Source: Fibrella aestuarina BUZ 2 (GTDB lineage Bacteria; Bacteroidota; Bacteroidia; Cytophagales; Spirosomataceae). From it: a stretch of 64,000 bases of DNA. Below, in pieces: positions 1 to 8,880 of the stretch (within the stretch, counting starts at the first letter, position 1; each line of letters starts with the position of its first letter). The notes under the pieces were generated by a model that saw nothing but the letters and a program-made list of their open reading frames with translations, made no database searches and was not told the origin of the DNA. The position numbers and the translations under genes were made by a program. The stretch lies in the NCBI RefSeq assembly GCF_000331105.1, contig NC_020054.1, forward strand, positions 6,523,815-6,587,814. Reading direction: 5' to 3'.

Positions 1-1396
1 CGGTATTGCGGATCGCCAGCATGTGGAAGGTCAGGTCGTAATTGGCCGTTTCGAGGCCCGTCAGCGGCGGTAAGATGTAGTGAGCATGGCGCGTGGTTTC
101 GTTCAGGTAGATATCAATCGACACCATGAAGTCGAGTTGCGTCAGCGCTGTCTCCAGCCGCCGTCCGTTGGGCGTCGACAGCACCGGATTCCCGCAACTC
201 GTAACCAGCGCCCGCAGTTGTCCGTCGCCCGGCGTTTCGATTTCCTCGGCTAAGCAAGCCACTGGCAGTTCGCCCATAAACTCCGGCTTCTGGCTCACCC
301 GACTTTGAAAGCGGTTGTACTTGTTGTAAACGGGCCGGGGCGAACCGGGGCGGGTGGCTAGCACGTCGATGGCGGGTGAGGTAAACAGCATCCCGCCCGG
401 CTCGTCGAGGTGGCCCGTCAGCAGGTTAAGTACGTTGATGAGCCACAGACAAAGCCCACCAAATTCCTGCGTTGAAACGCCCACCCGCCCGTAGAGAGCC
501 GCACGGGGCGTCTGCGCCAGTTCATGCGCCAACGCCCGAATCACGTCGGGCGAAATACCCGTTATGGCCATTACCGATTCAGGCGTAAATGGGGCTACGG
601 CCTCCTGCAACGTACCCAGCCCGTCGGTCAGCGCGGTCAGGCGACCGGGGTTAACCAGTTGTTCGGCAAACAGCGTTTGCGTCATGGCCAAGAGCAAAAA
701 CACGTCGGTGCCGGGTCGGATAAAGTGATGCTCGTCGGCCCGGTGGGCTGTTTCGGTACGGCGGGGATCGATAACGACGACGCGGCCGCCCCGCTGCTGA
801 ATAGCCCGCAGGCGTGTGCTCACGTCCGGGGCCGTCATGATGCTACCGTTCGACGCGATGGGGTTTCCACCGATGATGAGCCAGAAATCGGTGTGGTCGA
901 GGTCGGGAACGGGCATTAGCAGCGGGTGGCCAAACAACTGCCAGGCCGCAAAATGATGCGGAAACTGATCGACCGACGAAGCCGAAAACACGGCGCGGGC
1001 GCCCAGGGCTTTCACCATGCCCGGCATGGCCAGAAACGACCCCGAATTGTGCACCGTTGGGTTACCGGCATAGACACCGATGGCGCTCGGCCCGTGCTGG
1101 GTACGTACCTGATGCAGCCGGTCGGCGACTTCGTCCAGGGCCTGCTCCCACCCGATTTCCTGCCAGTCGGTGCCTACGCGTTTCAGCGGTTTTCGCAGCC
1201 GGTTTGGGTCTTCATACACATCCCGCAACGCCACCGCTTTCGGGCAAATATGACCCCGGCTGAAGGGATCATCGGGGTCCCCCGCGATACTGACGACCTG
1301 CCCGTTTCGGTGCGTCACGATCAGGCCACAGATGGCCTCGCAAAGGTTACAGGCCCGGTAGTAGGTTCGCAGGGATTGATCAGTTGATGAAGACAT
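1..1396 (-). CDS. Molybdopterin-dependent oxidoreductase, 3' end cut by window edge
   Basis: Translating the minus strand from the ATG at 1396 gives an open frame of 465 codons that runs off the left edge. The N-terminus has a 4Fe-4S cysteine motif, C16-x2-C19-x3-C23 followed by C51 in GHICPK, typical of the Mo/W-bis-MGD (formate dehydrogenase/nitrate reductase-like) superfamily. Later segments fit the molybdopterin-binding domains, such as FWLIIGGNPIASNGS and RVVVIDPRRTETA. No Tat signal is visible, so a cytoplasmic enzyme is likely. The usual catalytic Sec/Cys region reads SASSVDQF, which suggests a Ser or other ligand. The substrate cannot be inferred. The family call is firm; the specific reaction is open. 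Confidence 0.9.
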   Translation of the reverse strand, partial: MSSSTDQSLRTYYRACNLCEAICGLIVTHRNGQVVSIAGDPDDPFSRGHICPKAVALRDVYEDPNRLRKPLKRVGTDWQEIGWEQALDEVADRLHQVRTQHGPSAIGVYAGNPTVHNSGSFLAMPGMVKALGARAVFSASSVDQFPHHFAAWQLFGHPLLMPVPDLDHTDFWLIIGGNPIASNGSIMTAPDVSTRLRAIQQRGGRVVVIDPRRTETAHRADEHHFIRPGTDVFLLLAMTQTLFAEQLVNPGRLTALTDGLGTLQEAVAPFTPESVMAITGISPDVIRALAHELAQTPRAALYGRVGVSTQEFGGLCLWLINVLNLLTGHLDEPGGMLFTSPAIDVLATRPGSPRPVYNKYNRFQSRVSQKPEFMGELPVACLAEEIETPGDGQLRALVTSCGNPVLSTPNGRRLETALTQLDFMVSIDIYLNETTRHAHYILPPLTGLETANYDLTFHMLAIRNT

Positions 1397-1605
1397 AAAT
1401 TAGGGCTGGTGGCGCTAGTAGTTTGTTAAGAATAAGGAAAAGTAAAGAAAGTTTATAGCTAAACATAGATAGCCTGTAAACAGCTATTTTTCAGTAGCAC
1501 TAATTCTAAAACAAAAAGGGCGATTCGGCAGATACGTAAGTAGCACCTGATAGTAAACGCTGTTGACTATATGCACAGCTACAGGCAGGCGCGCCTATTT
1601 ACGTT

Positions 1606-2949
1606 ATGAAAAAATACGGGTTACTTCTTCTCATTTGGGGAATCAGCCTGATGGTTACCGATGTCGTTCTTGCGCAAAAATCGCCCGATTCGTTAGCCAC
1701 AAGGGCTTATTTGACCGATTGCATTCAGTACGCGCTCGCCAATCAACCTATCGTTCGTCAGTCGCTCATTGATCAGGAAATTGCCGACCGCAACATTCGC
1801 GTGGCCCAATCAGGTTGGCTACCACAGGTCAATGCTGGCTACAATTTATTTCACTACCTCAAACTGCCCGTCACGCTCATCCCCGACGCGACCACCGGCG
1901 AGCGACGGCCCGTTACCCTGGGGGCGCGCAACACATCCACGGCTTCCTTTTCGCTGTCGCAAAACCTGCTCAGCCGCGATCTGCTACTGGCCAACCAGAC
2001 TGCCGACGCCTACCGAACCCAGGCCCGACAGGTGACCGCCAGCAACAAAATCGACGTGGTCATCAATGTCAGCAAAGCCTTTTATGACCTGATCCTGACG
2101 CAGCGGCAGGTGGAAGTGCTTTCTGAAGACATCGGGCGGCAACAGCGCAGTTATCAGGACGCCACCAACCAGTATCAGAGTGGACTTGTCGATAAAACCG
2201 ACCCGCAACGGGCCAAGATTGCCCTCAACAACACCATTGCCCAACGCAAGCAATATGCCGATCTGGTGGGGGCCAAATACCAGGCGCTGAAACAGTTGAT
2301 GGGTTACCCGCCAAACGGCGCGCTCAATCTGGTGTATGACTCGCTCCAACTGGCGCAGGAATCACGGCTCGACACGACGCTGCTGGTGGATCCGCGCAAT
2401 CGAATCGAGTACCAACTGCTGGAAACACAAGGGCGCCTCGCCGACGCCAACGTGCGCTACAATCGCTGGTCGTATCTGCCTACGGTGGCGGCCGTCGCCA
2501 ACTACAACTTCCTGTACCAGAACAACGTCTTTCCGCAGCTTTACGGCCAGGCATTCCCCAACTCGCTGATTGGGCTGGTGGTGTCGCTGCCTATCTATCA
2601 GGGCGGGCGGCGCATTCAACAGACACGCATTGCCGAGCTACAGGTGAAACGATTGGAATGGGATAAGAACGCGCTCACCAGTTCGGTCGATGCGGAATAC
2701 GCGCAGGCCCTCGCCAACTACAAAGGCAACCTTGCCAATTACCAGGCCTTGCAGGAGAATTTATTGCTGGCGCAGGACACCTACCGCGTCATCAACCTGC
2801 AATACCGATCGGGCATTCGGGCCTACCTCGACGTCACCGTGGCCGAGGCCGATCTTCGGGCCGCTCGCCTCAATGTTTTCTCAGCCCTCAACCAACTCAT
2901 CCTCAGCAAACTGGATGTAGAGCGTGCGTTGGGCCAAATTCGATTCTAA
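1606..2949 (+). CDS. TolC-family outer membrane efflux protein
   Basis: 447 aa. Residues 1-24 form a signal peptide (MKK, a hydrophobic stretch, then VLAQ). The rest has the repeated alpha-helical pattern of outer membrane efflux channels, with an early DCIQYALANQP motif and two OEP repeats rich in Gln, Ala and Asn. Its job is to form the outer-membrane exit duct of a tripartite pump. It is the first gene of a three-gene operon with the adaptor (45 nt downstream) and the RND permease. Length is normal for the family. No strong ribosome binding site is visible upstream of this ATG, which is usual for this phylum. The exported substrate is unknown. Confidence 0.93.
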   Translation: MKKYGLLLLIWGISLMVTDVVLAQKSPDSLATRAYLTDCIQYALANQPIVRQSLIDQEIADRNIRVAQSGWLPQVNAGYNLFHYLKLPVTLIPDATTGERRPVTLGARNTSTASFSLSQNLLSRDLLLANQTADAYRTQARQVTASNKIDVVINVSKAFYDLILTQRQVEVLSEDIGRQQRSYQDATNQYQSGLVDKTDPQRAKIALNNTIAQRKQYADLVGAKYQALKQLMGYPPNGALNLVYDSLQLAQESRLDTTLLVDPRNRIEYQLLETQGRLADANVRYNRWSYLPTVAAVANYNFLYQNNVFPQLYGQAFPNSLIGLVVSLPIYQGGRRIQQTRIAELQVKRLEWDKNALTSSVDAEYAQALANYKGNLANYQALQENLLLAQDTYRVINLQYRSGIRAYLDVTVAEADLRAARLNVFSALNQLILSKLDVERALGQIRF

Positions 2950-2994
2950 CGGAGGAGTTATTCCCCACTATTCGTCAGTTCAGTAACCATTACT

Positions 2995-4098
2995 ATGAGA
3001 ACGTACCTGCTGTTGCCTGCCCTGCTGTTCATTGCCGCAGCGTGTGGAGGCAAAAAAGACGAGCAACAACAAGCCCCACCACCGCCCACGCCCGTCACGG
3101 CTGTGAAAGCGACCAGGGGCAATGCCACCTATTACGACGAATTCCCGGCTACGGTAACGGCGCTGGTCGATGTCGAGATTCAACCCCAGGTTGCGGGTAA
3201 CATCACCGGCATTTTTTTCCAGGATGGGCAGCGTGTGAAGAAAGGGCAGAAGCTGTACACCATCGACCCGCAGCAATACCGGGCAAGCTACGATCAGGCG
3301 GTGGCCAACCTGAATGTGCAGAAAGCTAACCTCAACCGCGCCCAGAAAGACGCCGACCGCTACAATACGCTGGCCAAACAGGATGCCATTGCCCGGCAGG
3401 CGGTCGACAACGCCAATGCCACTCTGGAAGCAGCCCAAATGCAGGTACAGGCGGCGCAGGCCAACATCCGGGCGGTGTCGACCAACCTCAAATACACCAC
3501 CATCTACGCCCCCCTCGACGGTACCATCGGCATCTCGCAGGTACGTCTGGGCGCAGCAGTCGCGCCGGGGTCGACGCCGCTCAACACTATTTCGGCCGAC
3601 AACCCGATTTCGGTCGATATTCAGATCGATGAATCAGACATTCAGCGGTTTGTGAAGCTGCAAAGCCAGCCCAGCAATCCGCGCGATTCCACGTTCGTCT
3701 TTCTGCTGACCGACGGCACCCGCTACCGCTACCCCGGTGCCGTCCGGATCGTCGACCGGGCCGTTGACCCACAGACAGGTACGTTGCGCGTACGGGTGGC
3801 CTTCCCTAATCCCGAGCGGCAACTGAAAGTGGGCCTGAACGGTAATCTGCGCGTGAAAGCCAGCACGGGCGCGCCCCAACTGATGATTCCGTATCAGGCC
3901 GTTACCGAGCAGATGAGTGAATACTTTGTCTTCGTCGTCGGTGACAGCAGCAAGGTGACCCAGAAAAAAGTGACGCTGGGCCCCCGCATCAACGAAAAGG
4001 TGATCGTGAAGAACGGCCTCAACGAAGGTGAACTCATCGTGACGGAGGGCACGCAGAAAATCCGCGAAGGCGCACGCGTTAAGGCTGCCGTTAAGTGA
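2995..4098 (+). CDS. RND efflux periplasmic adaptor (membrane fusion protein), lipoprotein
   Basis: 367 aa, AcrA/MexA type. The N-terminus is a lipoprotein signal with a lipobox ending at Cys17 (FIAAAC), so the protein should be anchored by lipid in the periplasm. Then come a Pro-rich linker, the biotinyl-lipoyl-like hybrid half (VDVEIQPQVAGNI), a coiled-coil hairpin around residues 95-155 rich in Ala, Gln and Asn, the second lipoyl half (YAPLDGTIGI), and beta-barrel and membrane-proximal domains. It links the upstream TolC protein to the downstream RND pump. Its TGA stop is the first base triplet of the inverted-repeat element that fills the gap to the permease gene. Confidence 0.94.
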   Translation: MRTYLLLPALLFIAAACGGKKDEQQQAPPPPTPVTAVKATRGNATYYDEFPATVTALVDVEIQPQVAGNITGIFFQDGQRVKKGQKLYTIDPQQYRASYDQAVANLNVQKANLNRAQKDADRYNTLAKQDAIARQAVDNANATLEAAQMQVQAAQANIRAVSTNLKYTTIYAPLDGTIGISQVRLGAAVAPGSTPLNTISADNPISVDIQIDESDIQRFVKLQSQPSNPRDSTFVFLLTDGTRYRYPGAVRIVDRAVDPQTGTLRVRVAFPNPERQLKVGLNGNLRVKASTGAPQLMIPYQAVTEQMSEYFVFVVGDSSKVTQKKVTLGPRINEKVIVKNGLNEGELIVTEGTQKIREGARVKAAVK

Positions 4099-4195
4099 AT
4101 GGATAATGCATGATGTATAGTGCATAATTAATTCATTATCAATGCATTGCACATTACTACACCTTGTTCATTATACATTGTGCAGTATACATTAA
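4096..4195. repeat. Inverted-repeat intergenic element inside the RND operon (heptad type, degenerate)
   Basis: The 103-nt gap between adaptor and pump genes is almost entirely one element. Left arm units such as ATGGATA, ATGCATG and ATGTATA recur every 7 bases. The right half carries the complementary pattern (CATTATA, CATTGTG). The arms pair imperfectly, roughly 20 of 27 positions by eye. It lies between co-transcribed genes, so it should be transcribed and could act as a processing or partial-termination hairpin. The middle contains TTACTAC, resembling the loops of the better-preserved copies. Confidence 0.6.
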
Positions 4196-4201
4196 AATAC
4201 C

Positions 4202-7200
4202 ATGTTTGCAGAAATATTCATTAATCGCCCGGTCACGGCCATTGTTGCGTCGATCATTATTGTTGCTCTTGGCGTGCTGGCGCTGCTTAGCCTGCCCGTT
4301 GGCCAATACCCCGACATCACGCCGCCCGTGGTGCAGGTAACCAGTAACTACACCGGTGCCGATGCCCAGACGGTGGAGCAAACCGTGGCCACGCCCATCG
4401 AGACACAGGTAAACGGAACGCCGGGCATGAGCTACGTGCAGACCAACGCCACCAACGATGGCCGCATGACCATGAACGTGACCTTCGACGTGGGCACCGA
4501 CGTGAACATTGCCGCCCTCGACGTGCAAAACCGGGTTGGCATTGCTACCCCCCAATTGCCCGAAGAAGTAACACGCCTGGGCGTGACGGTGCGGAAACGG
4601 AACCCGTCGCTGTTCATGCTGGTCGCTATTTTTTCGCCTAAAGGCACGCACAACGTGTCGTTCCTCGACAACTACACCAACGTCTACATCCGCGACGCCC
4701 TGCTGCGGGTGAAGGGCGTAGGCGACATCTTCAGCCGGGCCGATGATTTCAGCATGCGTATCTGGCTCAAGCCCGACCGGCTGGCTCAGCTCGGGATGAC
4801 CGCCGACGACGTAACGGCTGCCCTTCAGGAGCAAAACCTGCAAGTAGCCGGTGGGTCGGTTGGGGGACCGCCGCAGCCATCGTCGCAAGCATTTGAGTAT
4901 ACTGTCTTCACCAACAGCCGGATCAGCAAGGAAACCGAGTTCGAAAACATCGTCGTGCGGTCCGATCCGGCGCGGGGATCGCTGGTGTACCTGAAAGACG
5001 TGGCGCGGGTGCAGTTGGGCAAGTTTTCGTACGCCAGCAACTCATTCGTCGATGGCAAACGGGCGGCCTATCTGCTGGTGTATCAGTTACCCGGCAGCAA
5101 CGCCCTATCAACGGCGCAGGGTGTGTACGCGGCGATGGATCAGTTGAAGAAAACCTTCCCGAAAGACATCGATTACGTGGTGCCGTTTGAGTCGGTATCG
5201 GTGATTCAGGTGTCGATTTCGGAGGTGGTGCAAACGCTGCTCGAAGCCCTTGTACTGGTGATTCTGGTGGTATTCCTGTTCCTGCAAAGCTGGCGGGCCA
5301 CACTCATTACGCTCCTGGCTATCCCTGTGTCGATCATCGGTACGTTCGCGCTGTTTGTGCCGTTGGGCTTCACCATCAACACGCTGACGCTCTTTGCCTT
5401 CGTGCTTGCCATCGGGATCGTGGTCGATGACGCCATTGTGGTGGTGGAAGCCGTGCAGGCCAATATCGACGAAAAAGGCCTCTCGCCCAGAGACGCCACG
5501 CGCGAAGCCATGCGCGAAATTTCGGCTCCGGTTATTGCTATCGCCCTCATTCTGGCGGCGGTGTTCGTGCCGGTTGGGTTCATTCCTGGCATCGTGGGGC
5601 GGTTGTATCAGCAGTTTGCCATCACCATCGCCGTGTCGGTGCTGATCTCGGCCTTCGTGGCCCTGTCGCTGACGCCCGCCCTTTGCACGCTGCTTCTGCG
5701 CGAACAGCATATCGACGAAAACGCGAAAGGGCTGAACAAGTTCTTCTACAAATTCAACCAGTGGTTCGGCCGGGTAACCAACTCCTATTCCAACGGCGTG
5801 CAACGGCTGATCAAAGCTACGCCGCTTGTGCTGGTTGGGCTGGCGGTTGTCTACGTCGGTACGGTGCTGATGTTCCGGGCCAAACCAACAGGCTTTATTC
5901 CGACGGAAGACGAAGGGCGGCTTATCGTCACCTATGAAATCCCCGAAGCGGCCTCGACCGCCCGAAGTCTGGCCGTACTGAACCGGGTGATGGATACGCT
6001 GCGGCGGCAATCATACGTCAATCACTTTGCCGCCTTGGGTGGCTTGAACGCTATCACGTTCGCCTCGAAATCAAACAGCGGCACGGTGTTTATGTCGCTG
6101 AAACCGTGGGAAGAACGCAAGGAGCGCGGCTTACAGGCCGATTCGCTGGTGGTGAAACTGCAACGGGCCTTGAGCTCGATCAACGATGCCCGCGTGCAGG
6201 TAGTGCAGCCCCCGGCCATTCCCGGTCTGGGGCAAAGCTCAGGGTTTACCTTCGAGATTCAGCAGCGCGAAACCAACGACGACGTGCGGGCCTTCGACGG
6301 GGTGGTGCAGAACTTCCTGGCCGAAGCCAACAAGCGTCCCGAGATTGGCCGGGCCTTCACCTACTTCACCGCCAAATCGCCGGCCTACCGCGTCGATGTG
6401 GATCGCGACAAGTGTAAGAAGCTGGGCTTGTCGGTGAGCAACGTGTACCGCACTATCCAGACGTACCTGGGTAGCCAATACATCAACGACTTCATCATCT
6501 ACGGGCGTAAGTTCCGGGTGGTGGCGCAAGCCGACACCATGTACCGCTCCGACCTGAAGGCGCTCAATCAGTTCTACGTGCGGAACAGCAACAACCAGCT
6601 TATCCCGATCAGCAACGTCATCACCACCAGCGTGATCGAAAACGCGCCGCTCATTTCGCACTTCAACCTGTTCCGGTCAGTCGAACTGAACGGCGCCGCC
6701 AAGCCGGGCTTCAGTAGTAGTCAGGCCAACGACGCCCTGCGTGAAGTGGCGGATAAAGTGCTGCCAGCCGGCTACTCCTACGATTTTTCGGGTCTGAGCC
6801 GGGAGGAGATCAACGCGGGTAGTAGTTCGGTCTATATCTTCCTGCTCAGCGTTGGGTTTGTCTTCCTATTTCTGGCGGCGCTCTACGAAAGCTGGTCGGT
6901 ACCCTTCTCGGTACTACTGTCGGTGCCACTCGGTGCCTTGGGAGCCATCATCGCGCTACTGCTTTTCCCCTATCTGAGCAACAACGTCTATGCGCAGATT
7001 GGTCTGATTACGCTGATCGGTCTCGCCGCGAAGAACGCCATTCTGATCGTTGAATTCGCCAAAGAACGCGTCGACAAAGGCGAAGATTTGCTCGAATCGA
7101 CCATCGAAGCCGTTCGGCTGCGGTTACGGCCCATCCTGATGACCTCGCTGGCCTTTATCCTGGGCGTTATTCCGCTCGCACTTGCCACCGGAGCAGGTGG

Positions 7201-7411
7201 CGTAGCCCGCGCCACCATCGGTCGCACGGTATTGGGCGGGATGCTCGCCGCGACGTCGCTCGCCATCTTCGTTGTGCCCGTCCTCTACGTCGGCATTACC
7301 CGACTGGCCTACGGCAAAAAAGGACTGGAAGCTCTGAAGAAGAATGCCCAAAAAGACAAACCCGACGACGCCAGCCAGGCCCCGGAAGCGGGTCAGCCGC
7401 AGCAGGCTTAG
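4202..7411 (+). CDS. RND efflux permease, HAE1 (AcrB-like) family
   Basis: 1069 aa, the inner-membrane proton-driven pump of the tripartite system. The N-terminus has the family hallmark: a first membrane helix followed by LPVGQYPDITPPVVQV. The proton-relay pair is visible in GIVVDDAIVVVEA (two adjacent Asp in TM4), and the partner Lys is in LIGLAAKNAILIVEFA (TM10). Two large periplasmic loops and twelve expected helices match AcrB (1049 aa). It works with the two upstream genes, probably exporting hydrophobic or amphipathic compounds, but the substrate is not readable. The C-terminus is a hydrophilic Lys/Asp/Gln tail. No local regulator gene is adjacent. Confidence 0.96.
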   Translation: MFAEIFINRPVTAIVASIIIVALGVLALLSLPVGQYPDITPPVVQVTSNYTGADAQTVEQTVATPIETQVNGTPGMSYVQTNATNDGRMTMNVTFDVGTDVNIAALDVQNRVGIATPQLPEEVTRLGVTVRKRNPSLFMLVAIFSPKGTHNVSFLDNYTNVYIRDALLRVKGVGDIFSRADDFSMRIWLKPDRLAQLGMTADDVTAALQEQNLQVAGGSVGGPPQPSSQAFEYTVFTNSRISKETEFENIVVRSDPARGSLVYLKDVARVQLGKFSYASNSFVDGKRAAYLLVYQLPGSNALSTAQGVYAAMDQLKKTFPKDIDYVVPFESVSVIQVSISEVVQTLLEALVLVILVVFLFLQSWRATLITLLAIPVSIIGTFALFVPLGFTINTLTLFAFVLAIGIVVDDAIVVVEAVQANIDEKGLSPRDATREAMREISAPVIAIALILAAVFVPVGFIPGIVGRLYQQFAITIAVSVLISAFVALSLTPALCTLLLREQHIDENAKGLNKFFYKFNQWFGRVTNSYSNGVQRLIKATPLVLVGLAVVYVGTVLMFRAKPTGFIPTEDEGRLIVTYEIPEAASTARSLAVLNRVMDTLRRQSYVNHFAALGGLNAITFASKSNSGTVFMSLKPWEERKERGLQADSLVVKLQRALSSINDARVQVVQPPAIPGLGQSSGFTFEIQQRETNDDVRAFDGVVQNFLAEANKRPEIGRAFTYFTAKSPAYRVDVDRDKCKKLGLSVSNVYRTIQTYLGSQYINDFIIYGRKFRVVAQADTMYRSDLKALNQFYVRNSNNQLIPISNVITTSVIENAPLISHFNLFRSVELNGAAKPGFSSSQANDALREVADKVLPAGYSYDFSGLSREEINAGSSSVYIFLLSVGFVFLFLAALYESWSVPFSVLLSVPLGALGAIIALLLFPYLSNNVYAQIGLITLIGLAAKNAILIVEFAKERVDKGEDLLESTIEAVRLRLRPILMTSLAFILGVIPLALATGAGGVARATIGRTVLGGMLAATSLAIFVVPVLYVGITRLAYGKKGLEALKKNAQKDKPDDASQAPEAGQPQQA

Positions 7412-7480
7412 TATATGCTTCTTGTCACAATTTGTCGCTATGGGTAGCGTCCAAATTGCGTCTTTCCAAGTAATTGTGCC

Positions 7481-8629
7481 TTAGTCACGGATTGGTAAAA
7501 AACCTTTGCTGCCCAGCATTTTCATCACACTACGGAGTAAATAGTTATTGTCAAAACGAATAGTGTATTTACGCTTGGCAACTTCATCCGATTGGATGAG
7601 TTTCTTCTCGCGTAAATACCTCAGTTGTCTGGATAACTCAGCAGCTTGTTTGCCTGGAAAAAACTCCGCAACATCAGCAGCCTGAATCTGCTGATTAGGT
7701 GAATTGACAATTTTGATCAAAACTCTGTAGTCGATTTGCGTTATGTATTTCAGTTCCAACGCATCTTTCAGCGCTGGCACCAAAATTTCAGCCTTGAGAT
7801 AACTATAGTCCAACAGCCGATCTATTTTCTCAATTTCGTCCCGCAGGCCACGAAGTACATAGTCGCACCAGCGTAGCAGTCCTTCGGCTTCGCCTGTATC
7901 GGCTTCTGATAAGAAATGGTAGTATGCGTTGCGGTCGTTACAGAAAACGGCAGTTGGATTGAGTATTCGGCCGACCCCTACGTTAAAACCACTACGCACT
8001 AACATGGCGTAGGTAAAAAGTCGCCCTGTTCGTCCATTTCCATTCCCGAACGGGTGAATCCACATAAACCGGTGATGAGCCAGTGCGATTTTCAGCAAAT
8101 CATATTTGGGTGAATCTTTTTGATTAATGAATGTCATTAACTCATCAACATAATCGGTAATCAGCAACGGATCGGGTGGCGTATGATTAGCTTTTTCGAT
8201 ACGAACCATGTGGTTTCTGAATTGCCCTGGTGTTTGGTCACCTTCTCCCTGTGGTGGCGCTTTCAGGTCTTTCACCACAAGTTGATGAAGCTCCCGGATA
8301 AAATGCCGGTCGAACGGACGCTCATGGATGAATGAATCAATAAAGGTCATAGCCTCTTCCAGGTTCCGTATTTCTATGACACTGGGCATGTGGCTAAGCG
8401 ACGTGTCGTTCAGCGTTTCTTCGACGTACTCAGCTACGGTTGTATTGTTGCCTTCTATCCGAGCCGAACCGATACTTTCAAGTATGTGAAAAAGGTGCTT
8501 TAACTGAAAGAATACCGACGGATAAGTCGTGCCGCCCAACGTTTTCCGTCGCAGATGGTCAAGGTCGATAATTAAGTCTGTCAGTGGGTCGTCAAAGGAG
8601 GGCTTAACCAGCGCTAATGGATAGTGCAT
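7481..8629 (-). CDS. Fic/DOC family protein (predicted AMP-transferase) with C-terminal winged helix
   Basis: 382 aa. The Fic catalytic loop reads HPFGNGNGRTGRLF (about residues 190-205), with the invariant His, so transfer of AMP to a hydroxyl side chain is expected. Near residues 50-60 there is an inhibitory helix motif SARIEGN, matching (S/T)xxxE(G/N), so the protein is self-inhibited (class II). An N-terminal Fic_N-like region precedes it, and the last 80 residues look like a winged helix-turn-helix (IQAADVAEFFPGKQAAELSR). It is a single gene, convergent with the RND operon, with no antitoxin partner beside it. The target is unknown; it may be autoregulatory or modify a cellular protein. 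Confidence 0.9.
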   Translation of the reverse strand: MHYPLALVKPSFDDPLTDLIIDLDHLRRKTLGGTTYPSVFFQLKHLFHILESIGSARIEGNNTTVAEYVEETLNDTSLSHMPSVIEIRNLEEAMTFIDSFIHERPFDRHFIRELHQLVVKDLKAPPQGEGDQTPGQFRNHMVRIEKANHTPPDPLLITDYVDELMTFINQKDSPKYDLLKIALAHHRFMWIHPFGNGNGRTGRLFTYAMLVRSGFNVGVGRILNPTAVFCNDRNAYYHFLSEADTGEAEGLLRWCDYVLRGLRDEIEKIDRLLDYSYLKAEILVPALKDALELKYITQIDYRVLIKIVNSPNQQIQAADVAEFFPGKQAAELSRQLRYLREKKLIQSDEVAKRKYTIRFDNNYLLRSVMKMLGSKGFLPIRD

Positions 8630-8815
8630 CCGGGCAGATAAGTCTAGTTCTCATAAAGCTATTAATTCTTCTACAAGTATTGACAGCACCTCTATATATA
8701 TTTAACATCACATCGATTTAAATTACTGACTATCAATAATCTAATCTATATATTGTTGATGGTCATTTTAACATTAATAACAAATAACATTTAACAAATC
8801 TCAACACGATTAGAG

Positions 8816-8879
8816 CCATGATTAACGTACCGGACGCTTGCCACTTCTTTATGGCAAGCATCCAGTACGTCAATCATGG
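8816..8879. terminator. Long hairpin just downstream of the ABC-M1 gene
   Basis: Arms CCATGATT...GGA.GCTTGCCA and TGGCAAGC.TCC...AATCATGG pair over about 26 positions with a few mismatches around an 8-nt loop. It sits one base beyond the stop of the minus-strand ABC permease/M1 gene, so it probably stops or protects that transcript. No clean T-run follows on either strand. Each arm carries a GTACGT core. The rest of the 250-nt spacer (8630-8815) is AT-rich and should hold the Fic promoter, but no clear box is seen. Confidence 0.6.
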
Positions 8880-8880
8880 T

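Noticed and set aside
126..1387. Plus-strand frames in the first 1.4 kb
   Set aside because: They are shadows. The minus strand carries a continuous molybdopterin oxidoreductase with clear motifs running off the left edge.
5108..6010. A 300-codon frame antisense to the RND pump
   Set aside because: Low-complexity His/Arg-rich translation opposite a strongly conserved gene; a shadow frame.
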